From contig CAZSWR010000122.1 of NCBI GenBank assembly GCA_964610885.1, positions 1 through 7,682 of the forward strand: 7,682 nucleotides of DNA. Direction: 5' to 3'. How positions within the stretch are numbered: the stretch's first letter is position 1; every line of letters starts with the position of its first letter. Source of the stretch: CAZSWR01 sp964610885 (GTDB taxonomy: Bacteria; Bacteroidota; Ignavibacteria; Kapaibacteriales; UBA2268). This document shows positions 7,501 to 7,682 of this stretch, in pieces. A program made the translations under genes and the position numbers. A model generated the notes under the pieces. The model was not told where the DNA came from and searched no databases. It saw only the letters and a program-made list of their open reading frames with translations.

Positions 7501-7682
7501 CGCTGTGCCTTCGTTCGTCTCCGACCCTGGCTCGCCCGATCAAAACGCCGCCCAAGCTCCTCAGTTTGTTTCCGCCGGAGCGCGCGAAACCGTCTCCACA
7601 TACAGGAAAACCGAGAAGGAACCCGGGCGCAACGATCCCTGCCCCTGCGGTAGCGGCAAGAAATACAAACAATGCCACGGCA
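4529..7682 (+). CDS. secA: Preprotein translocase ATPase SecA (3' end cut by window edge)
   Basis: SecA is the cytoplasmic motor that drives unfolded preproteins through SecYEG using ATP. From the ATG at 4529, 1051 codons are open to the window edge. Visible features in order: Walker A region MATGEGKTL (160-168), DEVD Walker B (267-270), DEARTPLIISG (275-285), the preprotein cross-linking domain, MTGTA (546-550), TNMAGRGTDI (660-669), QLRGRAGRQGDPGSSQF (697-713), helical scaffold and wing, a linker of about 50 polar residues, and the zinc-binding tail CPCGSGKKYKQCHG (1038-1051). Only a few residues can be missing. It exceeds the 901 residues of E. coli SecA mainly through an extra charged segment after residue 285 (about 300-370) and the linker, as in FCB-group SecA. 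The SD is weak (AAGG, 10 bases upstream). GC content is clearly higher than in the opposing gene cluster. Confidence 0.97.
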   Translation, partial: MLKFIEKIFGNKHEKDAKRLYPIVDEINEYYEQFNSLSDEEIRAKSSEFREIIKRNTQELEDEKAVLSERLINEDLPYTETQEIKDKIDHLDKDIHTEIENTLNEILPQAFATVKQACRRLADSQYRYEYAGQTTTWDMVPYDVQLMGGITLHEGKISEMATGEGKTLVAVLPLYLNALSGKGVHLVTVNDYLAKRDSDWMRPVFEYLDITVGAIQSNMDNEERRDTYNMDIAYGTNNEFGFDYLRDNMVSEMSEMVQREHWFAIVDEVDSVLIDEARTPLIISGPVGHVTDQKFDEMDPRVRRVVDAQNKLVNGICAEALRLLEKAEKDNDKESREQGGVLLLRAYHALPKHKRLTKILQSPEFMKLMKETELFFMRDQSSRMHEIDDELYYVIDEKNHNIDLTEKGRQLLCSAQEDSDMFIIPDIASELSALEVNHEITAQEKQQNIDTINMLYAERSDRIHTVTQLLRAYSLYEKDVEYVVQDGKVMIVDEFTGRILDGRRYSEGLHQAIEAKERVTVERDTQTLATITLQNYFRLYKKLAGMTGTAETEAAEFEKIYNLECIVIPTNRKIIRDDKDDLIFRTKREKYNAIADEVQKEIAAGRAVLVGTTSVEVSELLSKMFKRANISHNVLNAKHHAKEAEIVAGAGRKGAVTIATNMAGRGTDIKLDHEVKKNGGLAIIGTERHEARRIDRQLRGRAGRQGDPGSSQFFISLEDDLMRLFGGERIAGVMQSLKIPDGEPIQHSMITKSVERAQKKVEENNFGIRKRLIEYDNVMNQQRKVIYSRRRYALRGERLKGELFDYIEDMAAEWYQDCQQDSLVKEFNDAARVHLLADVHLTREEFEKLNEDQAIEVVLKAADEFYKRKEEMLGVDFMNNLERYAVLQTIDDKWREHLRIMDDLKEGIHLRSYGQKDPLLEYKGEAFKQFVELVKEINRESVEMAIKFFPRVVEQNETRQATHRRHNAVPQRRTQNVSATQGLQYTHSSTSAVPSFVSDPGSPDQNAAQAPQFVSAGARETVSTYRKTEKEPGRNDPCPCGSGKKYKQCHG

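Noticed and set aside
6155..7678. Two long antisense open frames (about 204 and 302 codons) opposite the secA 3' half
   Set aside because: Both mirror conserved SecA motifs on the plus strand, including the helicase motifs and the zinc tail, and show no motifs of their own. They are shadows of codon bias.
1..7682. Search by eye for CRISPR arrays, tRNA or rRNA genes, insertion sequences and defence genes
   Set aside because: No regularly spaced repeats, cloverleaf-like segments, transposase motifs or recognisable defence proteins were seen. Almost all of the window is explained by five genes.

Overview
The window looks like chromosomal DNA from a bacterium of the FCB group (Bacteroidota, Chlorobiota, Ignavibacteria or Kapabacteria-like). 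The main evidence is SecA. It carries an extra segment of several tens of residues after the DEAD-like helicase motif DEARTPLIISG, has a long C-terminal linker ending in a zinc-binding tail, and reads like FCB-group SecA throughout. Weak Shine-Dalgarno sites and several matches to the Bacteroidetes -7 promoter consensus TAnnTTTG agree with this. The exact phylum is inferred from memory of the families, not from a search.

Layout. Bases 1-266 are AT-rich and hold no complete gene. They may contain the last 34 codons of an unknown plus-strand gene followed by a small hairpin terminator. Bases 267-4300 hold four minus-strand genes, in transcription order: guanylate kinase (gmk), a Wzx-like polysaccharide flippase, UDP-galactopyranose mutase (glf) and a TylF-type O-methyltransferase. 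gmk and the flippase overlap by 4 bp (ATGA), 18 bp separate the flippase from glf, and 75 bp separate glf from the methyltransferase. Those 75 bp contain a good promoter candidate. Bases 4301-4528 are a divergent control region with candidate promoters on both strands and an 11-bp inverted repeat near secA. From 4529 to the window end runs secA on the plus strand. It is cut by the window edge directly after the CHG of its zinc motif, so it is almost complete.

How the genes fit together. glf makes UDP-galactofuranose. The flippase would carry a lipid-linked glycan across the inner membrane. The methyltransferase could modify a sugar of that glycan. These three look like part of a surface-polysaccharide locus that, in this arrangement, follows the housekeeping gene gmk on the same transcript. 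SecA is the ATPase motor of the general secretion pathway and belongs to a separate, divergent transcription unit.

I found no convincing previously undescribed system. The items most worth checking are the translational coupling of gmk to a flippase, the Galf/methyltransferase pairing, and the inverted repeat in the secA leader.
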